A program made the translations under genes and the position numbers. From Flavivirga sp. 57AJ16 (lineage in GTDB: Bacteria; Bacteroidota; Bacteroidia; Flavobacteriales; Flavobacteriaceae), in NCBI RefSeq assembly GCF_028736925.1, contig NZ_JAQZAT010000013.1, positions 1 to 64,000 on the forward strand: a stretch of DNA of 64,000 nucleotides, written 5' to 3'. This document shows positions 7,372 to 16,274 of the stretch, piece by piece; position 1 is the first letter of the stretch, and every line of letters starts with the position of its first letter. The notes below the pieces were generated by a model. It had not been told where the DNA came from. It saw only the letters and a program-made list of their open reading frames with translations, and searched no databases.

Positions 7372-8943
7372 ATGAACAGGACAATTATAAAAATTAAATT
7401 ATTTGCTGTAAGCTTCCTCCTTGCTGGAGGGCTCATGGCGCAGCAAAAATTAAACAAAGTATCACAATCTATAAAAGTAGATAAAGATGTTACTATTGAT
7501 TTAAACACAAGTCATTGCAATATTGTATTTGATACGTGGAATAAGGATGTTATTGAAATAGAAGCCTATATGGAGAGTGATGACTTAAGTAAAGAAGCAT
7601 TAGAAGAAGCTTTGGAAAACTGGGATGTGGATGTGGATGTATCGAATGGACAAGTGGAAATTAAGGCTAAAGGGGCACGCGTAACAACTTGGGTTTATAA
7701 TTCTGGGGTTGGTGATGATGCTGTACATGCTATCATGGAAGAGTTAAAGTTCGAATTGGCAGACCTGCCCGAAGTTCCAGAATTACCCGAGATTCCTGAT
7801 ATGCCAGAGCCTCCAGAAATTCCTGAACTTCCAGAGTTGCCTGAATTGCCAGAAGGGTTAAACGAAATTCACTTCGATTACAAAGCCTATAAAAAGGATG
7901 GTAAGAAGTATTTGGATAAATATACTCAAAGCTTCGAATCGAAATTTGGGAAAGAATATGCTAAAAAAATGGAAGCATGGGGTGCGAAATTTGAGAAGGA
8001 ATGGGGAGAGAAGTATGGTAAAGAAATGCAAGAGTGGGCTGCTAAATTTGATAAAGAATGGGAAGAAGAATATGGAGAACGTATGAAAGCATGGAGTGAG
8101 CACTTTGCAGAAAGAATGAAAAGACAGGTGGAACATATAAAAGCTCAGGAGGCGCACGAAGAAAAGAATAGAATATCACGAGAAAAAATGCGAGACCAGC
8201 AAGAAAGAATGCGCGAAAAGCAAGAACAAATGCGCGAGCATCAGGAAAGAATCCGAGAAAGAATTGTAGAAAGACATGAAAGACACGCAGAGGAAAGAGA
8301 AAAGTTAGCAAAAAACAGGAAGGTGTTAATTAAAAGGATGGTTAATAAAGAATCCGATTCCAGAGTTAAAAAGACCATTAGAATAAAAATGCCCAAAAAG
8401 GCCAAACTAAAGGTCAATGTTAGACATGGTGAAATAGAATTTGCTGCTAATGTTGATAATTTACAAGCAGACTTATCACATACAAAATTTACGGCATATA
8501 GCATTAATGGAAGTTCTACTTCCGTTAATGCTTCATATTCGCCTGTGTATGTAAACCATTGGAATTTAGGAGAACTAAACCTTCGTTATACCGAAAATGT
8601 TGAATTGACCCATGTAAAACAGATGGTTTTAAATTCAAATTCATCTAACGTAACTATTAAACATTTATTGGAAAGTGCTCTTATTGATGGTAACATAGGC
8701 GATTTAAAAATTTTAGATATAGATGATGCTTTTTCTAACCTAAATATTATTATTCAAAATAGTAATGCCGTTATATCGCTTCCTAAAGTAGATTATAATT
8801 TACAGTATAAAGGGAATCGTTCTAGTATAGATCACCCAAAAAAATCGCTTAACCATAATATTTCTAATTTTTCTACAGGGAGTTTGACAAGTGGAAAAAG
8901 CATTCTTGTAAATGCTAAGTATAGCCATGTGACCATGCGGTAG
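7372..8943 (+). CDS. Exported DUF4097-like protein with Pro/Glu-rich and coiled-coil inserts
   Basis: The ATG at 7372 gives a good signal peptide (residues 1-23, ending LMAQ); the longer GTG form at 7318 would overlap the upstream gene and hide it. Residues 24-128 and about 335-523 form a split beta-rich region like DUF4097 or head-GIN adhesin-type domains. Between them lie a Pro/Glu repeat (about 131-162, units of PELPE), three roughly 19-residue amphipathic repeats (about 188-245, KF-KEW--KYGKEM-EW) and a highly charged coiled coil (about 250-315, RMREKQEQ type). It is the last gene of the sigma operon and a likely envelope effector or signal protein. Confidence 0.75.
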   Translation: MNRTIIKIKLFAVSFLLAGGLMAQQKLNKVSQSIKVDKDVTIDLNTSHCNIVFDTWNKDVIEIEAYMESDDLSKEALEEALENWDVDVDVSNGQVEIKAKGARVTTWVYNSGVGDDAVHAIMEELKFELADLPEVPELPEIPDMPEPPEIPELPELPELPEGLNEIHFDYKAYKKDGKKYLDKYTQSFESKFGKEYAKKMEAWGAKFEKEWGEKYGKEMQEWAAKFDKEWEEEYGERMKAWSEHFAERMKRQVEHIKAQEAHEEKNRISREKMRDQQERMREKQEQMREHQERIRERIVERHERHAEEREKLAKNRKVLIKRMVNKESDSRVKKTIRIKMPKKAKLKVNVRHGEIEFAANVDNLQADLSHTKFTAYSINGSSTSVNASYSPVYVNHWNLGELNLRYTENVELTHVKQMVLNSNSSNVTIKHLLESALIDGNIGDLKILDIDDAFSNLNIIIQNSNAVISLPKVDYNLQYKGNRSSIDHPKKSLNHNISNFSTGSLTSGKSILVNAKYSHVTMR

Positions 8944-8976
8944 GTCTACTTATAGCTTGGCCGTATAAACCTTTCA

Positions 8977-9663
8977 TCATTTTTTATTACTGATGATCCT
9001 CCAGAAACTAAATTTTCTTCGCGTTGTAAATCCCAGTTTTTTATATAACTGTATGGGACCAAGATTGGTTTGATCTACGTGTAAAAAAGGAATCTTACCT
9101 TTTTTCAAGATGCCTTCTACTGTATGGGCAATGAGTTGTTTTGCGTATCCTTTACCAGTATAATCAGGATGCGTTATGACCGCGTTAATTTCAATAAAAT
9201 TATTGGTTTGCATCCGCTCACCAGTTACAGCTACCAGTTTTTTATCTTTATAAATACCATAATACTGTCCTAAAGTATTCGTTTTTGGCTTAAAATATTC
9301 TGGATATACTAGTTTAACTATATTAATCAAGTCATCATAATGCGATTCGGTCAACTCTATAATGGTCTCAGTTATGGGGTAATCTATTTTGTTGTATATA
9401 ATCATTTGTAGGCCTATATACTGTATGGGTTCTTTAAAATGCCATGGCATTTTTGGCTTATCTCCAACAATAAAGAAATCTGTAATTAATTTGGCGTGTT
9501 TTTCTATGGCAAGACTCGTGTCTTCGTTATTTATAAAAGCTCCAAAAGGGCCATAATCTGGATGAAAAAACTTGACATTGCCATAATCTATGGCATAATC
9601 ATAATGGCAATCGGTTAAAGAGAACCAAACGGGATTATCTAAAGCATCTTCTGGTATTGACAT
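8977..9663 (-). CDS. GNAT family N-acetyltransferase
   Basis: Residues about 100-225 of 228 form a GNAT fold. The acetyl-CoA-binding motif A is visible as ITHPDYTGKGYAKQLIAHTV, and the C-terminal part GPIQLYKKLGF is also typical. The N-terminal 100 residues (PVWFSLTDCHYDYA, DYGPFGAF) match the extended FR47-like group. The acceptor substrate is unknown. The stop faces that of the DUF4097-like gene across 33 nt, and the start lies 2 nt from the miaA stop, so it is probably cotranscribed with miaA. Confidence 0.85.
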   Translation of the reverse strand: MSIPEDALDNPVWFSLTDCHYDYAIDYGNVKFFHPDYGPFGAFINNEDTSLAIEKHAKLITDFFIVGDKPKMPWHFKEPIQYIGLQMIIYNKIDYPITETIIELTESHYDDLINIVKLVYPEYFKPKTNTLGQYYGIYKDKKLVAVTGERMQTNNFIEINAVITHPDYTGKGYAKQLIAHTVEGILKKGKIPFLHVDQTNLGPIQLYKKLGFTTRRKFSFWRIISNKK

Positions 9664-9665
9664 TA

Positions 9666-10574
9666 TTAAGAAATATTTTGACTTATAAAGGTAATAATAT
9701 GTTCTTTTGAAGTGGTATAATCAAACCAAAATGTTTCGGCATTTTTTTTAAACCAAGTAAGTTGACGTTTTGCAAAGCGCCTCGTATTCTTTTTAATTTC
9801 AGAAATAGCAAAATCGAGTGTCCATTCACCATCTAAATAATTAAATAATTCTTTATAGCCCACCGTATTTAAGGCGTTTAGACCTTTAAATGGAACCAAG
9901 CTTTTAACTTCCTCCAATAAACCTTCCTGTATCATAATATCTACCCGTTTATTTATGCGGTTGTATATCATTTCCCTATCTGCAGAGAGTCCCACGGTAA
10001 TTGTTTTAAATGGACGTTCTATTTTGCCTTTCTTTAAAAATGATGAATAGGGTTTGCCCGTGCCAATACAAATTTCTAAAGCACGGATAACGCGATGTGG
10101 ATTATCGATTGCAATCTTGTTATAAGCAGCTGTGTCGAGTTGCTCTAATCGTTCTTGTAAATACGATAGTCCTTTTGTTTTTAAATCGTTGTTAAGCGTC
10201 TCTCGGATATTATTTTCTATGTCGGGAAAATCATCCAAACCTTTACTAACAGCATCAACATATAACCCGGAGCCGCCCACCATAATAACTGTATCATGGG
10301 TTTTAAAAAGTGTCTTTAAAGTACTTATGGCATCTTTTTCAAAAGCACCAACGTTGTAGTTGTCCTTTATGGATTTATGATGAATAAAATGATGCTTGGC
10401 TGTTGCCAATTCTTCTGGTGTTGGTGCTGCCGTTCCTATTTGCATCTCTTTAAAAAACTGACGTGAATCGGCAGATAGTATTTCAGTATTAAAATGATTG
10501 GCTAATTTTATACTTAAAGCTGTTTTACCAATAGCAGTAGGACCAACTATGGAAATAAGTGTTTTATTCATCAA
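9666..10574 (-). CDS. miaA: tRNA dimethylallyltransferase
   Basis: MiaA transfers a dimethylallyl group to A37 of tRNAs that read UNN codons. The 302-residue protein has the P-loop GPTAIGKT at about residues 11-18, the LSADSRQFFKEMQIGTAAP substrate-tRNA motif, GGSGLYVDAV, and the RRFAKRQLTWFKK segment near the C-terminus. Length is normal for Bacteroidota. Its start overlaps the stop of the upstream ion channel gene by 4 nt, so the channel, miaA and the GNAT gene form an operon. Confidence 0.96.
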   Translation of the reverse strand: MMNKTLISIVGPTAIGKTALSIKLANHFNTEILSADSRQFFKEMQIGTAAPTPEELATAKHHFIHHKSIKDNYNVGAFEKDAISTLKTLFKTHDTVIMVGGSGLYVDAVSKGLDDFPDIENNIRETLNNDLKTKGLSYLQERLEQLDTAAYNKIAIDNPHRVIRALEICIGTGKPYSSFLKKGKIERPFKTITVGLSADREMIYNRINKRVDIMIQEGLLEEVKSLVPFKGLNALNTVGYKELFNYLDGEWTLDFAISEIKKNTRRFAKRQLTWFKKNAETFWFDYTTSKEHIITFISQNIS

Positions 10575-11440
10575 TGTAAATTATGTCCACATTTATAACA
10601 AAACTGAGCATCGTCCTTATGTTTTTCTGATAAGCAATTTACGCAACATTGAGAGTTGAGACGCACGGAGCTTATTTCATCTTCCGGCTTAGTTTTTGGT
10701 TCTTTTTCTTTTTGGGATTTATTTTGGTTCGTATATTCTGCCGAGACAATGCCAGTGGGTACAGCAATAATGCCGTAACCTAAAATCATCACTAAAGAGG
10801 CTATAAATTGGCCAAGTGGTGTTTGTGGCGCAATATCTCCAAAACCAACAGTGGTAAGGGTTACAATACACCAATATACACTTTTTGGTATGTTGGTAAA
10901 ACCGTTTTCCTCACCTTCAACTAAATACATAATAGTACCCAAAATAATGGCGACTATTAAAACAGCAAATAAGAAGACCGCTATTTTTGCTCTACTGGTC
11001 TTTAAGGCATTTACCAAAGTATTGGATGCCCCTAAATAACGTGCTAATTTCAATATTCTAAAAACGCGCAGTAAGCGTAAAGCACGTAAGGCAGCCAGTG
11101 CATGCACACCACCAACCAGTAACGAAATGTATTTGGGTACCGTAGATAATAAGTCTATGATTCCATAAAAACTAAAAATATACTTTAATGGTTTTCTTAC
11201 GGTTAAAATTCTCGCGATATATTCAATGGTAAATAATATGGTAATAACCCATTCTGAGGTATTAAGAAAATCATGGAATTGTTTATCAATACTATTAACA
11301 CTCTCTAACATAACCAGTACAATACTAGCTAGAATGGTTATTAATAAAACAATATCAAATAGCTTCCCGGCAGGCGTATCTGCTTCATATATAATTTCGT
11401 GAAGTATTGTTTTCCAATGCCTTTTTTTTGGTTTGTCCAT
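10571..11440 (-). CDS. Voltage-gated type potassium channel with C-terminal zinc ribbon
   Basis: The 289-residue protein has six membrane helices. S4 carries regularly spaced charges (R119, R122, R125, R128, K131, R134) and the K+ selectivity filter TVGFGD is at 197-202, as in bacterial Kv channels. After S6 there is a charged linker and a short zinc-ribbon-like tail with two CXXC pairs (C266/C269 and C281/C284). The tail is not part of the usual ion-transport domain and may sense metal or redox state or aid assembly. The channel is expected in the inner membrane. Confidence 0.9.
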   Translation of the reverse strand: MDKPKKRHWKTILHEIIYEADTPAGKLFDIVLLITILASIVLVMLESVNSIDKQFHDFLNTSEWVITILFTIEYIARILTVRKPLKYIFSFYGIIDLLSTVPKYISLLVGGVHALAALRALRLLRVFRILKLARYLGASNTLVNALKTSRAKIAVFLFAVLIVAIILGTIMYLVEGEENGFTNIPKSVYWCIVTLTTVGFGDIAPQTPLGQFIASLVMILGYGIIAVPTGIVSAEYTNQNKSQKEKEPKTKPEDEISSVRLNSQCCVNCLSEKHKDDAQFCYKCGHNLH

Positions 11441-11464
11441 GTATTCAAAAGTAAGAAAGATAGA

Positions 11465-13429
11465 TTACTTTTTCTTTAAAACTATAAGCGAATTCATTTG
11501 AATATTTACAATTTCACTCATAAACTCTTTTAAATATGGGTAATATTCTGGCTCATACATGGCTTTTTTAAAGGTTATCCTGAGTGTGGTAAGAGCCGTA
11601 TTATCAAGAACTTTAGTAGAAAAAGTAACATTTCCTGAATTATATGGTAAGACTATATTTTTTTCTTCTGGGTGCTCAGCAATGGTATATTTGTTAGCAT
11701 CAAAATTAAGTTTAAATAAATAAATATAGATGTCTTTATAACCAAAATCGATAGGATATGTTCTTTCTTCAAGTTTAAAAGGGTTTTCATTAAAAAATTT
11801 AACAAAAAAAGGATTTAAATAAATATGGTCTCCAGTATCTTCATAATTATAGTTTATGCGATAAGATTCTTCAAAGCCTGGACTTGTTATACCATTACTA
11901 GTTACTTCAAAATCGAAAATATCTAAATAAGGAAACTTATTTTCCAGTTTTTGAATATAAGCGTCGCTATTTTGGTAATATGATTTTTTAAAATTCAAGG
12001 CATGATATCCCGTTCTTTTTGAGCTTATATGTCCAGATATAATGTCATCCTCACCAAGATGCAGTTCCACATTATAATAAACGTTAGAAGGTCTGTTTGG
12101 TTTTATATCTACCCATTCACTACCATTTTTAAAATCCATAAGTCTGCCATAAGCATTTAAGCACCTAAAAGGAATATCACCAAATGGCAAGTAGTTATCT
12201 GTGGCATCTAAATAAAAGACCTCATTATTTATGGTCACTTGAACAATTAAGTAGTTAAAATCTGAGATAACCGGAAAAATTTTTGTGGCAAACCCGTTAG
12301 CTCTAGTTGATATTAGCACTGGTTTTACATCTATTTTTGACTCTTTTAATAAATTATGAAGCAAAATATTTATGGACGAGACATTTCCGGATTTGTTTTT
12401 AATTAAATCTTTTACAGAAACATCTTCAAATATTTTGTAGTCTCCATTCCATGTATAGTTTTCTTGAACGTATCTATAAATAGTCTTTGCCTTTTTTAAT
12501 AAATCTTTTTCATTAATGGTCTCAGGGGCTAATAACTTTTCTAGATCTATAGGTTTTCTTAACTGCCTTCCTATATCTTTATCTGTTTTAAATTCATTAT
12601 CTACGGTTTTCCATGTTTTTGTATAATTATATACTTTGCCATCAAAACCATTAAATGTTTTCAATTCGTATTCTACTCTTGCCAAATAATTCTTTTTAGA
12701 AGTCATGTAGTCTTCCTCTATAAAAGCAGGTATATCTTTCATGGCATAAATACTATTGGAACAATCTGAGCTACCACCTCTGGGGCCTTGGAGGCATTTT
12801 TTCTTTATTTCCGTAGTATTGGTTGTTAATTTTTTTCCACCTATTAATTGAATATTGTAATACCAGTTTCCTGGAATACTTGTTCTGTATTCGTTGTATA
12901 AAGTTGGTATATTGCTTTGGAAATCCCAACCCTTATAGTTGTACATAAAAGGAGAGGAAATCGTATAACTATAGGCTATTACAGAACCTTCTTTTATATT
13001 TGGTAGCGTAAATTTAACAAGGGTGTGGTTTTCATCATATTTTTCCCTAAAAATATCCTTTTCAAGTAATTCAGTTTTGATAACGTTTCCGTCTTCCAGA
13101 TTATAAGTGGTTGCAACAATTTTCTTTACTTTTTCTGCTCTGTCTCCTCCTTTATTATATAAATGAATAGAAATATTGGCTTTATTAAAGCCTTCCTTAT
13201 TTAATATTTTAATTTTTTGTTTTATCTCGGTTCTTAAGTCATAATCTTGTCTATCTACAAAGCTATTTCCAGATTTATAAATTATTAAAGCATTGGCAGT
13301 AGAATCTTTTTCGAAAGTATTGGTTTTTAGGTCTCCCAAATAAACCCTGTATGACTCAGGATGAAAATCTGATTGTGAAAAAAGGGCTAAGTTGGAGAGG
13401 AGCAAAAAATACAAGGTCATCTGTTTCAT
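11465..13429 (-). CDS. Exported DUF3857 / degenerate transglutaminase-like protein
   Basis: A signal peptide (about residues 1-20) leads a 654-residue protein with an N-terminal DUF3857 beta domain (about 60-240) and a transglutaminase-like fold (about 300-420). Where active relatives have GNC, this protein has GNVSS, and the usual His site reads FNYLIV, so Cys and His of the triad are missing; the Asp region YLDATD remains. It is therefore probably non-catalytic, perhaps a binding protein. The C-terminal part is beta-rich and resembles DUF3858-type extensions. It starts 2 nt from the stop of the exonuclease gene. Confidence 0.85.
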   Translation of the reverse strand: MKQMTLYFLLLSNLALFSQSDFHPESYRVYLGDLKTNTFEKDSTANALIIYKSGNSFVDRQDYDLRTEIKQKIKILNKEGFNKANISIHLYNKGGDRAEKVKKIVATTYNLEDGNVIKTELLEKDIFREKYDENHTLVKFTLPNIKEGSVIAYSYTISSPFMYNYKGWDFQSNIPTLYNEYRTSIPGNWYYNIQLIGGKKLTTNTTEIKKKCLQGPRGGSSDCSNSIYAMKDIPAFIEEDYMTSKKNYLARVEYELKTFNGFDGKVYNYTKTWKTVDNEFKTDKDIGRQLRKPIDLEKLLAPETINEKDLLKKAKTIYRYVQENYTWNGDYKIFEDVSVKDLIKNKSGNVSSINILLHNLLKESKIDVKPVLISTRANGFATKIFPVISDFNYLIVQVTINNEVFYLDATDNYLPFGDIPFRCLNAYGRLMDFKNGSEWVDIKPNRPSNVYYNVELHLGEDDIISGHISSKRTGYHALNFKKSYYQNSDAYIQKLENKFPYLDIFDFEVTSNGITSPGFEESYRINYNYEDTGDHIYLNPFFVKFFNENPFKLEERTYPIDFGYKDIYIYLFKLNFDANKYTIAEHPEEKNIVLPYNSGNVTFSTKVLDNTALTTLRITFKKAMYEPEYYPYLKEFMSEIVNIQMNSLIVLKKK

Positions 13430-13431
13430 GC

Positions 13432-14796
13432 TTAATCGAATATAATTTGCTTTATTTTTTTGTTTTTACGCAGGTAGCTTTGAATAATATGTTGTGTATC
13501 TCGATTATTATCCATCGGGGTAATGATAGATTCTAAAACCTCAATATTATTTATTTGATAGTTAAGATTAAAGAAGCCCAGACCTTTAAAGACACCATTT
13601 TCAATGAGTATGGCACTATGCTCGTCAATAGCTCGACCCTTGTCTATAATGACCATATTTTTGTTGGAGTAACTGTTTTTGGACAACAGTTGTTCCACCC
13701 TTTTATTATAAGATTCGGCGGTTTCTTTTTTAATGCAGGCCCCTTCACAGGTTTTTATGCCATAATTAAAACAGCTTGTATTTGTTTTGTAGATGCCCGT
13801 TAACTTTTGGCATAAGTTGTATTCCTCAATAGCATTAATTATAAAACTTTTACCACTTTGTTTGTTGCTAAAAGTGGTCACTGGTTTTTTGCGTCCGTCG
13901 GCAAGATCAATTTTTAAATTAATGTAATCGTTTTCGTCCCTAAAACTATATAAGGCATGTGTAAAACGTGTTCTTCGCAATGCTCTATTAAATATAGGTT
14001 TAATACGTTTTATTTCTTCACTTTCTTTTAAAAGAGCTACTAATTCACTACCTGTAGCCTCGTAAGTTACCGCAGTTACCAGGGCTTGTATTTTTTTTGA
14101 TTTTTGATTTGTGTTAGTAAAATGCTGATTGATTCGTTTTTTTATATTGTTGCTTTTTCCAATATAAATGATATCTCCATTAGCTTTATGGATATAATAT
14201 ACACCGGTAATAGCGGGTAATTCTTTTATGATATCTATATGCCGTGGTTCTAATTGGTGCTTCGGGTTTAACTGCACGGATTTTTGAATAATACTTTTAG
14301 AGCTGTCTTTGTCCAAAAGTATTTTAAACAGTTTTACTGTTGCTAGGGCATCACCAGAAGCACGGTGTCTATCGGTAACCGGAATACCGAGGGATCTAAC
14401 CAATTTGCCCAGGCTATAAGAGACTTGATCTGGAATTAGTTTTTTTGAGAGTTTGACAGTACAGAGTGTTTTTCTTTCAAAATCAAAGCCTAAGCGACTA
14501 AATTCTGTTTTTAATATCCGGTAATCAAACTGTGCATTGTGAGCCACTAAAATACAATCATCTGTGATCTCAACAATACGCTTGGCAACCTCATAAAACT
14601 TTGGGGCGTTTCGTAGCATGTTACTATTTATGCCAGTTAGGTTTACTACAAAGGGTTGTATCTCACGTTCAGGGTTAACAAGGCTTATAAATTGATCGAC
14701 TACTTGATGGCCGTCATATTTATAGATTGCAATTTCTGTAATGCCCTCTTCATTATACTTGCCTCCAGTCGTTTCTATGTCTAATATTGCGTACAA
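13432..14796 (-). CDS. DnaQ-like exonuclease fused to GIY-YIG nuclease domain
   Basis: Residues 3-165 form a DEDDh exonuclease: ExoI ILDIETTGG (D6, E8), ExoII VAHNAQFDYR (D91) and ExoIII RHRASGDA (H144, D149). Residues about 197-275 are a GIY-YIG domain (GVYYIHKANGDIIYIGKS) like that of UvrC, followed by a region with conserved Cys (CFNYGIKTCEGACIKKE). This fusion is a known DNA polymerase III epsilon-like/UvrC-like protein, also called Cho-like, probably used in excision repair. Its 454-residue length is normal for Bacteroidota. The gene heads the pair with the DUF3857 gene. Confidence 0.92.
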   Translation of the reverse strand: MYAILDIETTGGKYNEEGITEIAIYKYDGHQVVDQFISLVNPEREIQPFVVNLTGINSNMLRNAPKFYEVAKRIVEITDDCILVAHNAQFDYRILKTEFSRLGFDFERKTLCTVKLSKKLIPDQVSYSLGKLVRSLGIPVTDRHRASGDALATVKLFKILLDKDSSKSIIQKSVQLNPKHQLEPRHIDIIKELPAITGVYYIHKANGDIIYIGKSNNIKKRINQHFTNTNQKSKKIQALVTAVTYEATGSELVALLKESEEIKRIKPIFNRALRRTRFTHALYSFRDENDYINLKIDLADGRKKPVTTFSNKQSGKSFIINAIEEYNLCQKLTGIYKTNTSCFNYGIKTCEGACIKKETAESYNKRVEQLLSKNSYSNKNMVIIDKGRAIDEHSAILIENGVFKGLGFFNLNYQINNIEVLESIITPMDNNRDTQHIIQSYLRKNKKIKQIIFD

Positions 14797-14922
14797 AAAT
14801 TATTTATGCGTTTATTTGTTTTTTGTTAAATGTTATTGCAGAAGCCAGTTCCGAGCATAGTCGAGGGATGGTAATCTGTTCGCTCGAAGTTTTAATTAAA
14901 GGATGGGGGTGTGCCAATGTAT

Positions 14923-15591
14923 TTAATGATAACTTCTTACGCCAAATATACTACTTCCAACTCTAACCATCGTACTACCACAATTAATAGCTAATTGGTA
15001 ATCGCCACTCATTCCCATACTAATGGTGTTTAATTGATAGTTATCTGTACTTATATGTTTTAAATTCTCAAAAGTATCTTTTAAGTATTTGAATTCTTTT
15101 TTCACTTGATTTTCATCATTAGTAAACGAGGCCATTCCCATGAGTCCAACAATCTTAATGTTTTTTAACTCTGAAAATGTTTCTGACTTTATAATTTCTG
15201 AAGCCTCTCTTGGTGTCATTCCAAATTTAGAATCTTCTGAGGCTATCTTTATTTGAAGCAAACAATCTATAACTCTATGGTGTTTTATAGCTTGTTTGTT
15301 TATTTCCTTTAAAAGTTTAAGATTATCTACACCATGAATTAAACGTACAAAGGAAGCCATATATTTTACTTTATTGCTTTGTACGTGACCAATCATATGC
15401 CATTCAATATCTTTGGGCATGGTATCATGTTTTTCTACCATTTCCTGAATCTTATTTTCCCCAAAAATACGCTGCCCAGCATGATAAGCTTCCATTAAAT
15501 CGCTTACAGGCTTTGTTTTTGAAACAGCAACAAGTGTGACGTGTTCTGGTAATGATGATTTTATATTTTGAAGGTTTTGTTTTATACTCAT
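14923..15591 (-). CDS. YggS/PLPBP family pyridoxal-phosphate homeostasis protein
   Basis: The 222-residue protein matches the single-domain PLP-binding YggS/PROSC family. The PLP lysine is expected at K25 in LVAVSKTKP, and family motifs RIFGENKIQEM, WHMIGHVQSNKVK, LMGMA and GMSGDYQLAINCGSTMVRVGSSIFG are all present. It buffers free pyridoxal phosphate rather than acting as an enzyme. It lies 12 nt after the DinB-family gene in the direction of transcription. Confidence 0.95.
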   Translation of the reverse strand: MSIKQNLQNIKSSLPEHVTLVAVSKTKPVSDLMEAYHAGQRIFGENKIQEMVEKHDTMPKDIEWHMIGHVQSNKVKYMASFVRLIHGVDNLKLLKEINKQAIKHHRVIDCLLQIKIASEDSKFGMTPREASEIIKSETFSELKNIKIVGLMGMASFTNDENQVKKEFKYLKDTFENLKHISTDNYQLNTISMGMSGDYQLAINCGSTMVRVGSSIFGVRSYH

Positions 15592-15603
15592 TATTAAATA
15601 AAG

Positions 15604-16074
15604 TTAATCCCAAATTTGGGGTCTTTCAACATCAATAGTTCTTAGATAGCTTAACATTTGTCCAGTATGTACAGATTCATGATAAGCTATACGATTAAGG
15701 TAATCACCAAGCGTTTTACTTTGTCCGACTTCGCTACGTTCAATTCTAATTTGCTCTAGATCTAACGGATTAGAATTTCTAATCATATTAATAAAATCGT
15801 TTCGATAGGTTTCTGCAAACTTAAGCTCTGCTTCTATACTTTCGTATGGTAAGTTTTCCCAAGGTGATTTATAAGACCCTAAGTTACCCCTTTTCTCCAC
15901 AATCATATGAAATAAATGCTCTCCTTCTAGCACATGCCTTATCATTTCTATAATTGTAAAGGCTTGGTTATCTGGTTTCCAATGTAAATGCTCTTTTGGA
16001 ATGCCTTGCCAAAGTTTAATGCTACGTCTTCTAATTTCAGAAAAGTTTAAAAGGATAATTTCAATGGTATTCAT
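15604..16074 (-). CDS. DinB family protein
   Basis: The 156-residue protein is a predicted four-helix bundle of the DinB/YfiT superfamily. Three His positions that usually bind a metal are visible: RHVLEGEHLFHM near residues 47-56, and YHESVHTGQMLSYLR near 130-145. Members include thiol transferases and detoxification proteins, but this protein's substrate cannot be told. It precedes yggS in the same direction. Confidence 0.85.
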   Translation of the reverse strand: MNTIEIILLNFSEIRRRSIKLWQGIPKEHLHWKPDNQAFTIIEMIRHVLEGEHLFHMIVEKRGNLGSYKSPWENLPYESIEAELKFAETYRNDFINMIRNSNPLDLEQIRIERSEVGQSKTLGDYLNRIAYHESVHTGQMLSYLRTIDVERPQIWD

Positions 16075-16089
16075 TTAAAATGGTTTAAG

Positions 16090-16260
16090 AATGGAGTGGT
16101 TTAATCTTTTGTAATTGTAGTGAAAAATAGTGATTTCCTGCCTATCAGCAGAAAGATATTCCCAAATGAAGTTTTTTTTGATCTGAATAGCATCGCTGCA
16201 AAGCAATAAAAAGTCAAGATGAGGTCATAATTATATTGTAGTTTTTTTTGATGAGATTCC
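16090..16260. repeat. Degenerate inverted-repeat type element
   Basis: GAGTGGTTTAATC, then AATTGTAGTGAAAAATAG, TTCCCAAATGAAG, GCATAGCATCGCTGC and AATAAAAAGTC follow the same order as the element at 42294-42478. The right terminal repeat was not found, so this copy looks truncated. A short CCTGCCTTCGCAGG palindrome lies at its right edge. Confidence 0.5.
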
Positions 16261-16274
16261 TGCCTTCGCAGGAA

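Noticed and set aside
7858-8504. Minus-strand and shifted ORFs under the DUF4097-like gene
   Set aside because: They are shadows of the coiled-coil coding region, whose Lys/Glu/Arg codons leave the other frames open with Phe- and Leu-rich products.
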